Shown here piece after piece: positions 1 through 6,301 of a DNA stretch of 15,764 nt. Below the pieces are notes generated by a model, which saw nothing but the letters and a program-made list of their open reading frames with translations, was not told the DNA's origin and ran no database searches. How positions within the stretch are numbered: position 1 is the stretch's first letter; every line of letters starts with the position of its first letter. The DNA is from Nitrospirota bacterium (lineage in GTDB: Bacteria > Nitrospirota > Thermodesulfovibrionia > UBA6902), in the NCBI GenBank assembly GCA_015491705.1, contig WFVK01000268.1, forward strand, positions 1 through 15,764, written 5' to 3'. The position numbers and the translations under genes were made by a program.

Positions 1-939
1 ATCATAGATTCTCTTCATGCTGTCAGATGTCCACGTGTATGAATGCACGCCGTTTGTTATGGCGTTTATCTGGTATCCGGGGAACATGTTCTGTGAGACC
101 TCCCCGTGTTTCTTTGCCACGCCATTGACATACTTGCTCAGGTTAAAGCCCAGGAGGGTCATGTTCACATTTTTATCCCCTGCAAGCTTCTTGAGGATGT
201 TTTCCGGGAAATAGTCACCGAAGACCCTGTTGTAAAGCTCGTAGGAGAACCTGTCATGCCCGGCCTCAAGGGGCGTATGCGTTGTAAACACACACAGGTC
301 CCTCACCGTCTCGGTATCCCATATGTGCGATTCATCCCACACGGCCTCGATGTCCCTCTTGTGTTCGTGCAGCAGTTCAAGGGTGAGGAAGGCCGCATGG
401 CCTTCATTCATGTGGTATTTTTTTACCTGAAATCCAAGCTGCCTGAGCATTCTCACACCGCCGATGCCGAGGATCATCTCCTGCTTTATCCTGTATGTGT
501 CGTCTCCGCCGTACAGGTAGTCCGTGAGGGTTCTGTCTTCAGGGGCGTTTTCAGGCAGGTCTGCATCAAGGTATATAACCGGAACGCTTTCATTCCGCGG
601 GCTCTCGACAAGGTAAATCCATGCCCGGATATGAACCTGCCTGCCTTCAATGGTCAGGGTGACGGTTTCAGGAGCAGGCGTCATCAGTCTTGAAGGGTCC
701 CATTCAGCGGGCCTTTCCGTCTGGTGTCCCCTGCTGTCAAGCTCCTGCCGGAAATATCCCTTCCGGCTGATAAGTGTGACGGCGACAAAGGGCAGGCACA
801 GGTCAGCCGCGGATTTGACGGTATCGCCTGCAAGGATGCCCAGGCCGCCCGAGTAAGTCGGGATGTCGTCCCTCAGGCCTATTTCCATCGAAAAGTAAGC
901 GATCCTGGGTTCGGTAATGTGTTTTTCCAGGAGTGACAT
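1..939 (-). CDS. glgP: Alpha-glucan (glycogen/maltodextrin) phosphorylase, N-terminal part
   Basis: The frame read from the ATG at 939 down to base 1 is open for 313 codons and has no stop inside the window, so the gene is cut by the left edge. The product belongs to the GT35 phosphorylases, which split alpha-1,4-glucans with phosphate to give glucose-1-phosphate in the cytoplasm. Visible family motifs, in order, are YFSMEIGL near residue 15, PTYSGGLGILAGD near residue 27, KYHMNEGHAAF past the middle, THTPLEAGHDRF, and VNGVAKKHGEVS followed by MFPG. These match the shorter Thermotoga/archaeal-type phosphorylases rather than the long E. coli GlgP/MalP type. The pyridoxal-phosphate lysine lies in the missing C-terminal half and cannot be checked. 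The start is chosen because the conserved N-terminus follows at once; no Shine-Dalgarno precedes it. It is divergent from proA. Confidence 0.93.
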   Translation of the reverse strand, partial: MSLLEKHITEPRIAYFSMEIGLRDDIPTYSGGLGILAGDTVKSAADLCLPFVAVTLISRKGYFRQELDSRGHQTERPAEWDPSRLMTPAPETVTLTIEGRQVHIRAWIYLVESPRNESVPVIYLDADLPENAPEDRTLTDYLYGGDDTYRIKQEMILGIGGVRMLRQLGFQVKKYHMNEGHAAFLTLELLHEHKRDIEAVWDESHIWDTETVRDLCVFTTHTPLEAGHDRFSYELYNRVFGDYFPENILKKLAGDKNVNMTLLGFNLSKYVNGVAKKHGEVSQNMFPGYQINAITNGVHSYTWTSDSMKRIYD

Positions 940-946
940 AAAGGAT

Positions 947-955
947 ATTATAGCA
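947..955 (-). promoter_or_regulatory. Extended -10 promoter of the phosphorylase gene
   Basis: Read on the minus strand, TGC-TATAAT is a perfect extended -10. Its last base is 7 nt upstream of the ATG at 939, so transcription would begin at or next to the start codon and give a leaderless mRNA. No good -35 is seen at 16-18 bp, which an extended -10 can tolerate. Confidence 0.55.
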
Positions 956-1046
956 GATTTTTTACCTGTTTGATTTCAGCCTGAAAAGTGTCTCTTAAAT
1001 ACGGGGGGTCAATCCCGAATTGATAACGTATTCCGCCGGTCCAGCC

Positions 1047-1068
1047 GGAACATAAACCTTAATGTTCC
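1047..1068. repeat. Short inverted repeat in the divergent intergenic region
   Basis: GGAACAT (1047-1053) and ATGTTCC (1062-1068) form a perfect 7-bp inverted repeat with an 8-nt loop. It could be an operator or a weak hairpin. No T-tract follows, so it is not a convincing terminator. Confidence 0.3.
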
Positions 1069-1147
1069 ATAAAGCGGGCGGGAGAGCCCCGCGATACTTT
1101 TATGCCACTGTAATGTAAAAATAAATGGCCAATTAATCCACTCAATA

Positions 1148-1156
1148 TGCTAAAAT
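1148..1156 (+). promoter_or_regulatory. Candidate extended -10 promoter for the proA cluster
   Basis: TGC-TAAAAT is an extended -10 (5 of 6 to TATAAT) with no good -35 at 16-18 bp. A start near 1163 would give a leader of about 180 nt that contains the whole nested inverted repeat at 1171-1313. No better promoter is seen closer to proA. Confidence 0.35.
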
Positions 1157-1170
1157 GGATAGTTATTTCA

Positions 1171-1313
1171 TGTTGCGGAAAGTCATTATCTGATCAACCC
1201 GCTGTCATTTCGAACGAAGTGAGAAATCTTAGCTCGTCGCAATATAAAGATTTCTCCCGCTGGTCGAAATGACGCAAGCTCAGGATTGGTTTCAAAAATC
1301 AGCTTCCGCAACA
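1171..1313. repeat. Nested inverted-repeat element (MITE/REP-like)
   Basis: The outer arms, TGTTGCGGAA (1171-1180) and TTCCGCAACA (1304-1313), are perfect 10-bp inverted repeats. Inside lies a second, imperfect palindrome with arms 1204-1230 and 1247-1273 (27 nt each) around a 16-nt loop. These arms begin GTCATTTCGA and end TCGAAATGAC. Palindromes with these ends and an AAATCTT/AAGATTT core resemble dispersed repeats that I recall from several environmental bacterial genomes. No ORF and no clear target-site duplication is seen. The element sits in the probable 5' leader of proA. Confidence 0.6.
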
Positions 1314-1346
1314 GATACCGGTTATTTTCTGGAATGAGGTGTATTA

Positions 1347-2603
1347 ATGGATATTAAAGCGTATGTTTTGAAAAAGGCACGGGCCGCGAAGGACGGCGCA
1401 AGGGCCTGTGCAAAGGCGTCCTCGGAACAGAAAAACAATGCATTGCTGAAAATGGCCGCCGAACTGAAAAAGAAAAGAGGAGAACTTCAGAAGGCCAACA
1501 GGCGAGATATCGCCTTTGCACGCAACAAGGGCCTGAGCAGGGCCATGATCGACAGGCTCGCGCTGACCGCAAAGAGAATCGATGATATGGCCCGGGGCCT
1601 TACGGAGATCGCAGGCCTGCCGGATCCCGTAGGGGAGATCACAAAGATGTGGCAGCGGCCCAACGGCATGATGGTCGGCAGGATGCGGGTGCCCCTCGGC
1701 CTTATCGGAATCATCTATGAATCCAGGCCGAATGTCACCGCGGATGCATCGGGCCTTTGCCTGAAGGCAGGCAATGCCGTAATACTGAGGGGCGGCTCAG
1801 AGGCCATGCATTCCAACACTGCGATTGTAAAGATATTAAGGGATGCCGCCGCGAAGGCGGGCATTGACGGGAACGTGATAACCTTTATCGACAACCCCGA
1901 CAGGCAGGCGATTATGGAGATGGTGCAGCTCGAAGGCATAATCGACGTGATCATCCCGAGGGGCGGCGAGGGACTGATCAGGGCGGTGACCGAGCATTCC
2001 CGCATCCCGGTGCTCAAGCACTACAAGGGGGTATGCCATGTGTTTGTCGACCGCGATGCCGACCTCAGGATGGCTGAGGACATATGTTTTAATGCAAAGG
2101 TGCAGCGTCCGGGGGTATGCAATGCAATGGAGACCATGCTGGTGGACGGAAAGATTGCAGGGAAATTTCTCCCGCCGATGATGGCGAGGTTTAAAGAGGC
2201 GAAGGTTATGCTTAAGGGATGCCCCGCGACAAGGAAGATCGACGGTACCGTTGCAGCCGCCTCTGAGGAGGATTTCTACACTGAATACGTTGACCTGATA
2301 CTGAATATAAAGGTGGTCAGGGACATGGACGAGGCAATGGAGCATATCGCCCGATACGGCTCCGCCCATACGGATGCCATAGTTACAAGGGACTACGCGA
2401 GGGCGATGAGATTTTTGCGGGAAGTGGATTCTTCGTCCGTGTTCGTGAATGTATCGACAAGGTTCAGTGACGGCTTCCAGTACGGCCTCGGCGCGGAGAT
2501 GGGCATATCAACGGACAAGATACACGCCCGCGGCCCCATGGGCCTTGAGGAACTGACCTGCACCAAGTTTATTGTTACGGGCAATGGCCAGATCAGAACC
2601 TGA
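1347..2603 (+). CDS. proA: Gamma-glutamyl phosphate reductase (proline biosynthesis)
   Basis: ProA reduces gamma-glutamyl phosphate to glutamate-5-semialdehyde with NADPH, the second step of proline synthesis, in the cytoplasm. The 418-residue product has the usual full length and an aldehyde-dehydrogenase fold. The signature GIIYESRPNVT lies at residues 121-131. The catalytic cysteine is C258 within KVQRPGVCNAMET. The conserved C-terminal HARGPMGLEELT precedes the end. GAGGTG at 1336-1341, 5 nt before the ATG, fixes the start. proB (glutamate 5-kinase), its usual partner, is not next to it: upstream is the repeat element and the divergent phosphorylase. The end of the gene overlaps the start of nadD by about 20 nt, so the two are probably co-transcribed. 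Confidence 0.97.
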   Translation: MDIKAYVLKKARAAKDGARACAKASSEQKNNALLKMAAELKKKRGELQKANRRDIAFARNKGLSRAMIDRLALTAKRIDDMARGLTEIAGLPDPVGEITKMWQRPNGMMVGRMRVPLGLIGIIYESRPNVTADASGLCLKAGNAVILRGGSEAMHSNTAIVKILRDAAAKAGIDGNVITFIDNPDRQAIMEMVQLEGIIDVIIPRGGEGLIRAVTEHSRIPVLKHYKGVCHVFVDRDADLRMAEDICFNAKVQRPGVCNAMETMLVDGKIAGKFLPPMMARFKEAKVMLKGCPATRKIDGTVAAASEEDFYTEYVDLILNIKVVRDMDEAMEHIARYGSAHTDAIVTRDYARAMRFLREVDSSSVFVNVSTRFSDGFQYGLGAEMGISTDKIHARGPMGLEELTCTKFIVTGNGQIRT

Positions 2604-3318
2604 GACACGGGCAAAGAACAGAGAGGGAAGGAATATCGGCATATACGGCGGGACATTTAATCCGATTCATTACGGGCACCTCAGAACCGCCGTGGAGGTG
2701 GCCGAGAAACTGTCACTGGAGAAGGTTGTCTTTATTCCCGCGGGCAAGACGCCCTTTGAGAAACACGGCCTTGCGGGCGCAGGGCACCGGTATAATATGG
2801 TCAGGGCGGCAATAGCAGGCAATGAGCATTTTGAAATATCCAGGATAGAGATAAACACGCGCGGCAAATCCTATTCCGTTGACACGGTCACGAGATTGCG
2901 CCGGAGGTACAGGAAGAGCGCCCTCTTCTTTATCCTCGGCATCGATGCCTTTCTTGACCTGCCGGGCTGGAAGGAACCGGAAAAGCTCGTCAGCCTGACG
3001 AACATGGTGATAATATCAAGGCCCGGATACGCATTCGCCGACCTGTCGGCATCGCCTTTCTTAAAGGGCGTACGCAAAAGGACATTGCTTGACCTCGACA
3101 GGGGGAGGATAGACGGATTTTCCTTCAGCATATCGGAAGAGCAGAGGTGTTATCTGTCCAGGGTAACCGGCCTGAATATATCGGCCTCGCACATAAGAAA
3201 CTTGACGGCGGCGGGCAGGAATATAAAATATCTCTTGCCTGATTCTGTGAAATCCTATATAATTTCAAATAAATTGTATTCAGAAGAACGGAAAACCGGA
3301 AAGGAGAGATTCTTTTAA
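2584..3318 (+). CDS. nadD: Nicotinate-nucleotide adenylyltransferase
   Basis: NadD transfers AMP from ATP to nicotinate mononucleotide, giving deamido-NAD, in NAD synthesis. The nucleotidyltransferase signature GGTFNPIHYGHL lies at residues 22-33, with both histidines (H29, H32) present. The central FILGIDAFLDLPGW and the C-terminal ISASHIRN are family hallmarks. The ATG at 2584 gives 244 residues and overlaps the end of proA by 20 nt. A TTG at 2572 would add four residues. No ATG, GTG or TTG lies between 2584 and the conserved core, so there is an N-terminal extension of about 16 residues beyond the usual start. The TAA stop overlaps the expected start position of rsfS. Coupling of nadD and rsfS is common in bacteria. 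Confidence 0.95.
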   Translation: MARSEPETRAKNREGRNIGIYGGTFNPIHYGHLRTAVEVAEKLSLEKVVFIPAGKTPFEKHGLAGAGHRYNMVRAAIAGNEHFEISRIEINTRGKSYSVDTVTRLRRRYRKSALFFILGIDAFLDLPGWKEPEKLVSLTNMVIISRPGYAFADLSASPFLKGVRKRTLLDLDRGRIDGFSFSISEEQRCYLSRVTGLNISASHIRNLTAAGRNIKYLLPDSVKSYIISNKLYSEERKTGKERFF

Positions 3319-3716
3319 GCATCATCAATATTAAAAATCTGGCCGTCAGGGCCGCTGAAAAGGCCATTGATAAAAAGGCCGTTGATACGGTTATCCTCGA
3401 AGTAAAAGACCTTTCAACGATTGCAGATTATTTTGTAATCTGCTCGGGAGAAAATCCGGCTCAGATAAAGGCTATTGCCGAAGCAATAGACGAGTTTTTC
3501 TCAAAGAAAAAGATTTTCCCCCTGGGAAGGGAGGGAATGGACTTTGCGCGGTGGGTCCTGCTCGATTACGGCGATATAGTAATCCATATCTTTGACCGGG
3601 AAACGAGGGCGTTTTATGATCTGGAAAAGCTCTGGATGGACGCCCCGAGAATACCAGCAGGGGAATCCCCCCAGCGGGAGACCAAGGATAAGAAAATCTC
3701 GGGCAATCTTATTTGA
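3315..3716 (+). CDS. rsfS: Ribosome silencing factor RsfS, without a canonical start codon
   Basis: The frame encodes a clear RsfS (Iojap/DUF143 family), which binds ribosomal protein uL14 and blocks 30S-50S joining when nutrients are short. Family hallmarks are DYFVICSGENPAQIKAIAEAI and WVLLDYGDIVIHIFDRETR followed by FYDLEKLW. The frame is open from 3273, after an in-frame TAA at 3270, but holds no ATG, GTG or TTG before the conserved N-terminus; the first in-frame ATG lies deep in the domain near 3537. A strong Shine-Dalgarno (AAGGAG, 3301-3306) points to the codon at 3315-3317, which is TTA and overlaps the nadD stop as TTAA, in the position where ATGA would be normal. The start given here is therefore inferred. 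Alternatives are ATT 3309, ATC 3321 or 3324, CTG 3339, or a sequencing error. From 3315 the product is 133 residues, slightly longer than usual, with a charged C-terminal tail. Confidence 0.85.
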   Translation, partial: LSIINIKNLAVRAAEKAIDKKAVDTVILEVKDLSTIADYFVICSGENPAQIKAIAEAIDEFFSKKKIFPLGREGMDFARWVLLDYGDIVIHIFDRETRAFYDLEKLWMDAPRIPAGESPQRETKDKKISGNLI

Positions 3717-3745
3717 AATATATTCTGAAAGGGAAATGTTGACTG

Positions 3746-5080
3746 ATGGCGAAACTTAGTTTTTTCATAATACTGATATTCCTTGTTGTACTTATCTTCC
3801 TGGCCCTTCTCAACAAAGGCCTGGTGGATCTGACGATCTGGAACGGGATAAGTTACCAGATCCCCGTGATCGCCCTGATCCTCATATCCGCTGCAACCGG
3901 TATGCTGTCGATGTTTATAGTGGTGGCCATCAGGGATACAAGACGGTATGTCAACAGCTGGCAGATACAGCGCCGGCAGAAAAAGGCCGCAAAGATTCAG
4001 CATCTGTACGCAAAAGGCCTGGATGCCTTTTTTGCCGGCAGGCACGAAGAGGCCGAAGAACTCTTCACGCGTGTGATAGAAGACGAGCCGGACCACTGCG
4101 ATGCCCTGCTGAGGCTGGGGGATATATTTTTCAGCAGGGAGGAATTTATCAGGGCCAAGGATTTTTATCTGAGGGCAGGGGAGATCAGGCCCAAAAACAT
4201 CGAAATCCTGCTTTCCCTCCAGAAGGTCTCCGAGGCACTGCAAAAGTGGGACGAAGCCGTAAAATACATTGATCAGATTATGGAGACAGGCGGGGAGAAC
4301 ACGAAGATTCTCTACAGGAAGCGCGATATATACGAGAGAAACGGCGAGTGGGAGGAGGTTATAGATGTTCAGCAGAAGATACTCAAGTCAAAACTTTCAG
4401 AGGATGACCAGAAGAAAGAAAACCGGAACCTCCTCGGCTACAGGTATGAACTGGGGCGCCACCTCTTTCGGACAGGGGCTGCAGACAGGGCCATAAAGAC
4501 ATTAAAGGCGGTCTTAAAGGCGGATAAGGACTTTATCGCGGCCTATCCCGCGCTTGCCGAGATATACATGCAGGAGGGCAACACAAAGGAGGCGCGGGAG
4601 ATACTGTTAAACGGCTACAGGACGACTTCATCGCTTGTCATACTTGTAAGGCTCGAGGAGCACTATATAGCCCAGGGCGAGCCGGGCGCCATAATCGACC
4701 TGTATCAGAAGCAGATACAGCAGAACCCCCGCGACCTTAAGCTCCAGCTCCTCCTCGCAAAGCTCTATTACCGGCTTGAGATGATAGACCATGCCTTTGA
4801 GACGATGAACAATATAGACACATCCGCTTTTGATTTTTCCCATCTGCACACCCTTTTCGGCAGCATTTACGAGAGGCGTTCCGAGTATGAAAAGGCCATT
4901 GATGAATTCAAAAAGGCGCTGAAGGTCGAAAAACCGCTCCTTGTGCCATTCTGCTGCTCCGCATGCGGTCATACATCAAGGGACTGGACGGGCAGGTGTC
5001 CTGAATGCAAGAGCTGGAATACCCTGATCCTTGATATTAATGAAGTCTGCAAAGCCCAGAAGAGACATAGTAGTTCTTGA
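3746..5080 (+). CDS. Fused LapA-LapB protein (membrane TPR protein with rubredoxin-like zinc ribbon)
   Basis: This 444-residue protein has two hydrophobic segments (about 4-22 and 40-62) arranged like LapA/YciS (DUF1049), and a basic stretch. About eight TPR-like helical repeats follow (roughly 85-395). A C-terminal zinc ribbon carries CxxC pairs C404/C407 and C418/C421 in an ACGHTSRDWTGRCPEC context. The TPR plus ribbon layout is that of LapB/YciM, which in E. coli works with FtsH to control LpxC and so lipopolysaccharide output. In E. coli LapA and LapB are separate adjacent genes; here both parts sit in one chain. It lies 29 nt after rsfS, with a GGGA stretch about 11 nt before the ATG, and overlaps the next gene by 41 nt. 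Architecture is seen directly; the LPS role is inferred by analogy. Confidence 0.85.
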   Translation: MAKLSFFIILIFLVVLIFLALLNKGLVDLTIWNGISYQIPVIALILISAATGMLSMFIVVAIRDTRRYVNSWQIQRRQKKAAKIQHLYAKGLDAFFAGRHEEAEELFTRVIEDEPDHCDALLRLGDIFFSREEFIRAKDFYLRAGEIRPKNIEILLSLQKVSEALQKWDEAVKYIDQIMETGGENTKILYRKRDIYERNGEWEEVIDVQQKILKSKLSEDDQKKENRNLLGYRYELGRHLFRTGAADRAIKTLKAVLKADKDFIAAYPALAEIYMQEGNTKEAREILLNGYRTTSSLVILVRLEEHYIAQGEPGAIIDLYQKQIQQNPRDLKLQLLLAKLYYRLEMIDHAFETMNNIDTSAFDFSHLHTLFGSIYERRSEYEKAIDEFKKALKVEKPLLVPFCCSACGHTSRDWTGRCPECKSWNTLILDINEVCKAQKRHSSS

Positions 5081-5651
5081 TACAAGCCTGTTTGTCAATC
5101 CCGAGGTGCGCAATGATTTCGGCAATACGCCGACGGAGGCGATGAACGGCTTTCTCGCCCTTGCCGAACGGATTCCCGAGCTTGAATTCTATATGCCCTC
5201 CTCCATCTTCCAGGAACTGCTGAACTTTGTCGATCAGCGGAAGATACCCGGCCGGCTCCTGGCGGTCCTTAAGCAGAAATCACCAAGCATGCACGAACTG
5301 AGCTGTCCTGCATTTTTACTGTATGAGCTTATCGAGGACATAAGGGTCAGGATCAACAAGGGGCTGAGGATTGCTGAAAAGGCCGTCAGGGATGTGGGCA
5401 GGCTGGATGAAAGGGACATTATTCAGGGCATGAGGAGAAACTACAGGGAGGCGCTGAGGGAGGGAATCATCGACAGCAAGGAAGATGTGGATCTTATCCT
5501 TCTGGCAAAGGAGCTCGGGGCCCTGCTGGTCACCGCGGACCGCGGCGCTGTCAAGTGGGCGGAAAAGCTGGGGATAAGATGGTTGCTGCCGGGCAGGTTC
5601 AGGGACTACCTGCTGAGTTTTATTGAGGCCGGAACAGGGAAGCGCGGATAA
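5040..5651 (+). CDS. PIN-domain RNA ligase partner protein
   Basis: The 203-residue product resembles the RNA ligase partner family (PIN-like, UPF0278/TIGR03875 type), whose genes often accompany an ATP-dependent RNA ligase. Family-like features are VVLDTSLFVNPEVRNDFGNTP at the N-terminus, EFYMPSSIFQELLNF, the YREALREGIIDSKEDVDLI region, and LVTADRGAVKWAEKLGIRW near the end. Acidic residues suited to metal binding in a PIN nuclease are D14, the E of FQELL, the DSKEDVD cluster and the D of TADRG. The biochemical activity of the family is not settled. ATG 5040 is chosen; a TTG at 5031 would add three residues. No clear Shine-Dalgarno is seen, so translation may be coupled to the overlapping LapAB gene. 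No RNA ligase gene is in the window. Confidence 0.85.
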   Translation: MKSAKPRRDIVVLDTSLFVNPEVRNDFGNTPTEAMNGFLALAERIPELEFYMPSSIFQELLNFVDQRKIPGRLLAVLKQKSPSMHELSCPAFLLYELIEDIRVRINKGLRIAEKAVRDVGRLDERDIIQGMRRNYREALREGIIDSKEDVDLILLAKELGALLVTADRGAVKWAEKLGIRWLLPGRFRDYLLSFIEAGTGKRG

Positions 5652-5725
5652 GGCTCTTCCTCCGGACGCTCATGCCCCCTGCCGTATCTGTATGTCGCTG
5701 TAAGGTTCATTTTCCCCGTTAAAGT

Positions 5726-5754
5726 TTTGCAGACGGAAGTCCGTTACTCATACT
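5726..5754 (+). promoter_or_regulatory. Weak candidate promoter with palindrome in the spacer
   Basis: TTTGCA (5726-5731) and CATACT (5749-5754) each match 4 of 6 consensus bases, with a 17-bp spacer. The palindrome ACGGA-AG-TCCGT (5733-5744) fills most of the spacer and could be an operator. A start near 5761 would give a leader of about 57 nt for the secreted protein gene. Confidence 0.3.
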
Positions 5755-5772
5755 CATAAACACGGGAAAATC

Positions 5773-5789
5773 ACCGGTGGGAAACCGGT
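5773..5789 (+). repeat. Leader hairpin ACCGGT-GGGAA-ACCGGT
   Basis: Two copies of the self-complementary ACCGGT (5773-5778 and 5784-5789) form a 6-bp stem with a 5-nt loop, upstream of a tandem ATCAGG (5795-5800, 5803-5808) and the Shine-Dalgarno AGGTGG (5806-5811). Confidence 0.35.
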
Positions 5790-5817
5790 TTAAGATCAGG
5801 ATATCAGGTGGTGTATT

Positions 5818-6270
5818 ATGAGAAAGGTTCTCCTGTCCGTCTGCAGCTTGCTGCCGGCTCTCTTTATTTTTATAAGCGGTGTATCCGCAGCCGCGGATGT
5901 AACAATAAACGGCTCTGCTTACTTCAAGTGCAATTTCATATCCAAATATATGGAGAAGCACGGCTATTCCTATATCAGGGAAGTCTCATATAATGAGAAT
6001 ATGAAGACAAACCTGTTTGCCGCAAGGGACGCAACCGTAATCATAAAGGACAGCGGCAACAACATTGTAGGATACGGCAGGACGGACAGAAAGGGCAACT
6101 TCTCCATTTCCGTACCCAGGGACGAAAGTTATCAAATCATCGTGCAGTTTCACGGCCAGGAGATTAAAAAACAGGTGCCGTACCCGGAGGCAAAAAGGTT
6201 TATCGCCGACCTCGGTTATTTCAGCACTGAAAAAGTTGGCAGGTGGATAGACAGCGAGCTGGACTGGTAA
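5818..6270 (+). CDS. Small secreted protein of unknown function with carboxypeptidase-regulatory-like fold
   Basis: I do not recognise this 150-residue protein as a named family. The N-terminus is a clear signal peptide: a short basic start (MRKV), a hydrophobic core, and a likely cleavage after the VSAAA region near residue 25. The lipobox cysteine of a lipoprotein is absent, so it is probably periplasmic or secreted. Residues about 65-125 (ATVIIKDSGNNIVGYGRTD followed by KGNFSISVP) look like a beta-sandwich of the CarboxypepD_reg or transthyretin-like type. Such domains often sit on larger surface proteins, but here one stands alone. AGGTGG at 5806-5811 precedes the ATG by 6 nt. It follows the PIN gene by 166 nt and ends 31 nt from the convergent ABC permease gene, so it is probably its own transcription unit. 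Confidence 0.75.
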   Translation: MRKVLLSVCSLLPALFIFISGVSAAADVTINGSAYFKCNFISKYMEKHGYSYIREVSYNENMKTNLFAARDATVIIKDSGNNIVGYGRTDRKGNFSISVPRDESYQIIVQFHGQEIKKQVPYPEAKRFIADLGYFSTEKVGRWIDSELDW

Positions 6271-6301
6271 GGTCCGGGATTGATGCATATACAGCGATAT
6301 T

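Noticed and set aside
106..693. 195-codon open frame on the plus strand opposite the phosphorylase gene
   Set aside because: The minus strand encodes clear phosphorylase motifs throughout; the plus-strand product has low complexity of motif and no family resemblance.
3301..3320. Programmed -1 frameshift from nadD into rsfS
   Set aside because: The bases before the stop (A TTC TTT TAA) do not form a good X XXY YYZ slippery site, so this is kept only as an unlikely explanation for the missing rsfS start.
5760..5817. Resemblance to cobalamin riboswitch pieces (GGGAA, CCGGTG..AAACCGG, and a B12-box-like AGATCAGGATATCAGG)
   Set aside because: The other conserved segments (upstream GGTGCC, the CCCGCxACTGT stretch) are missing or out of order, the region is far too short, and the likely transcript start near 5761 would exclude most of the aptamer.
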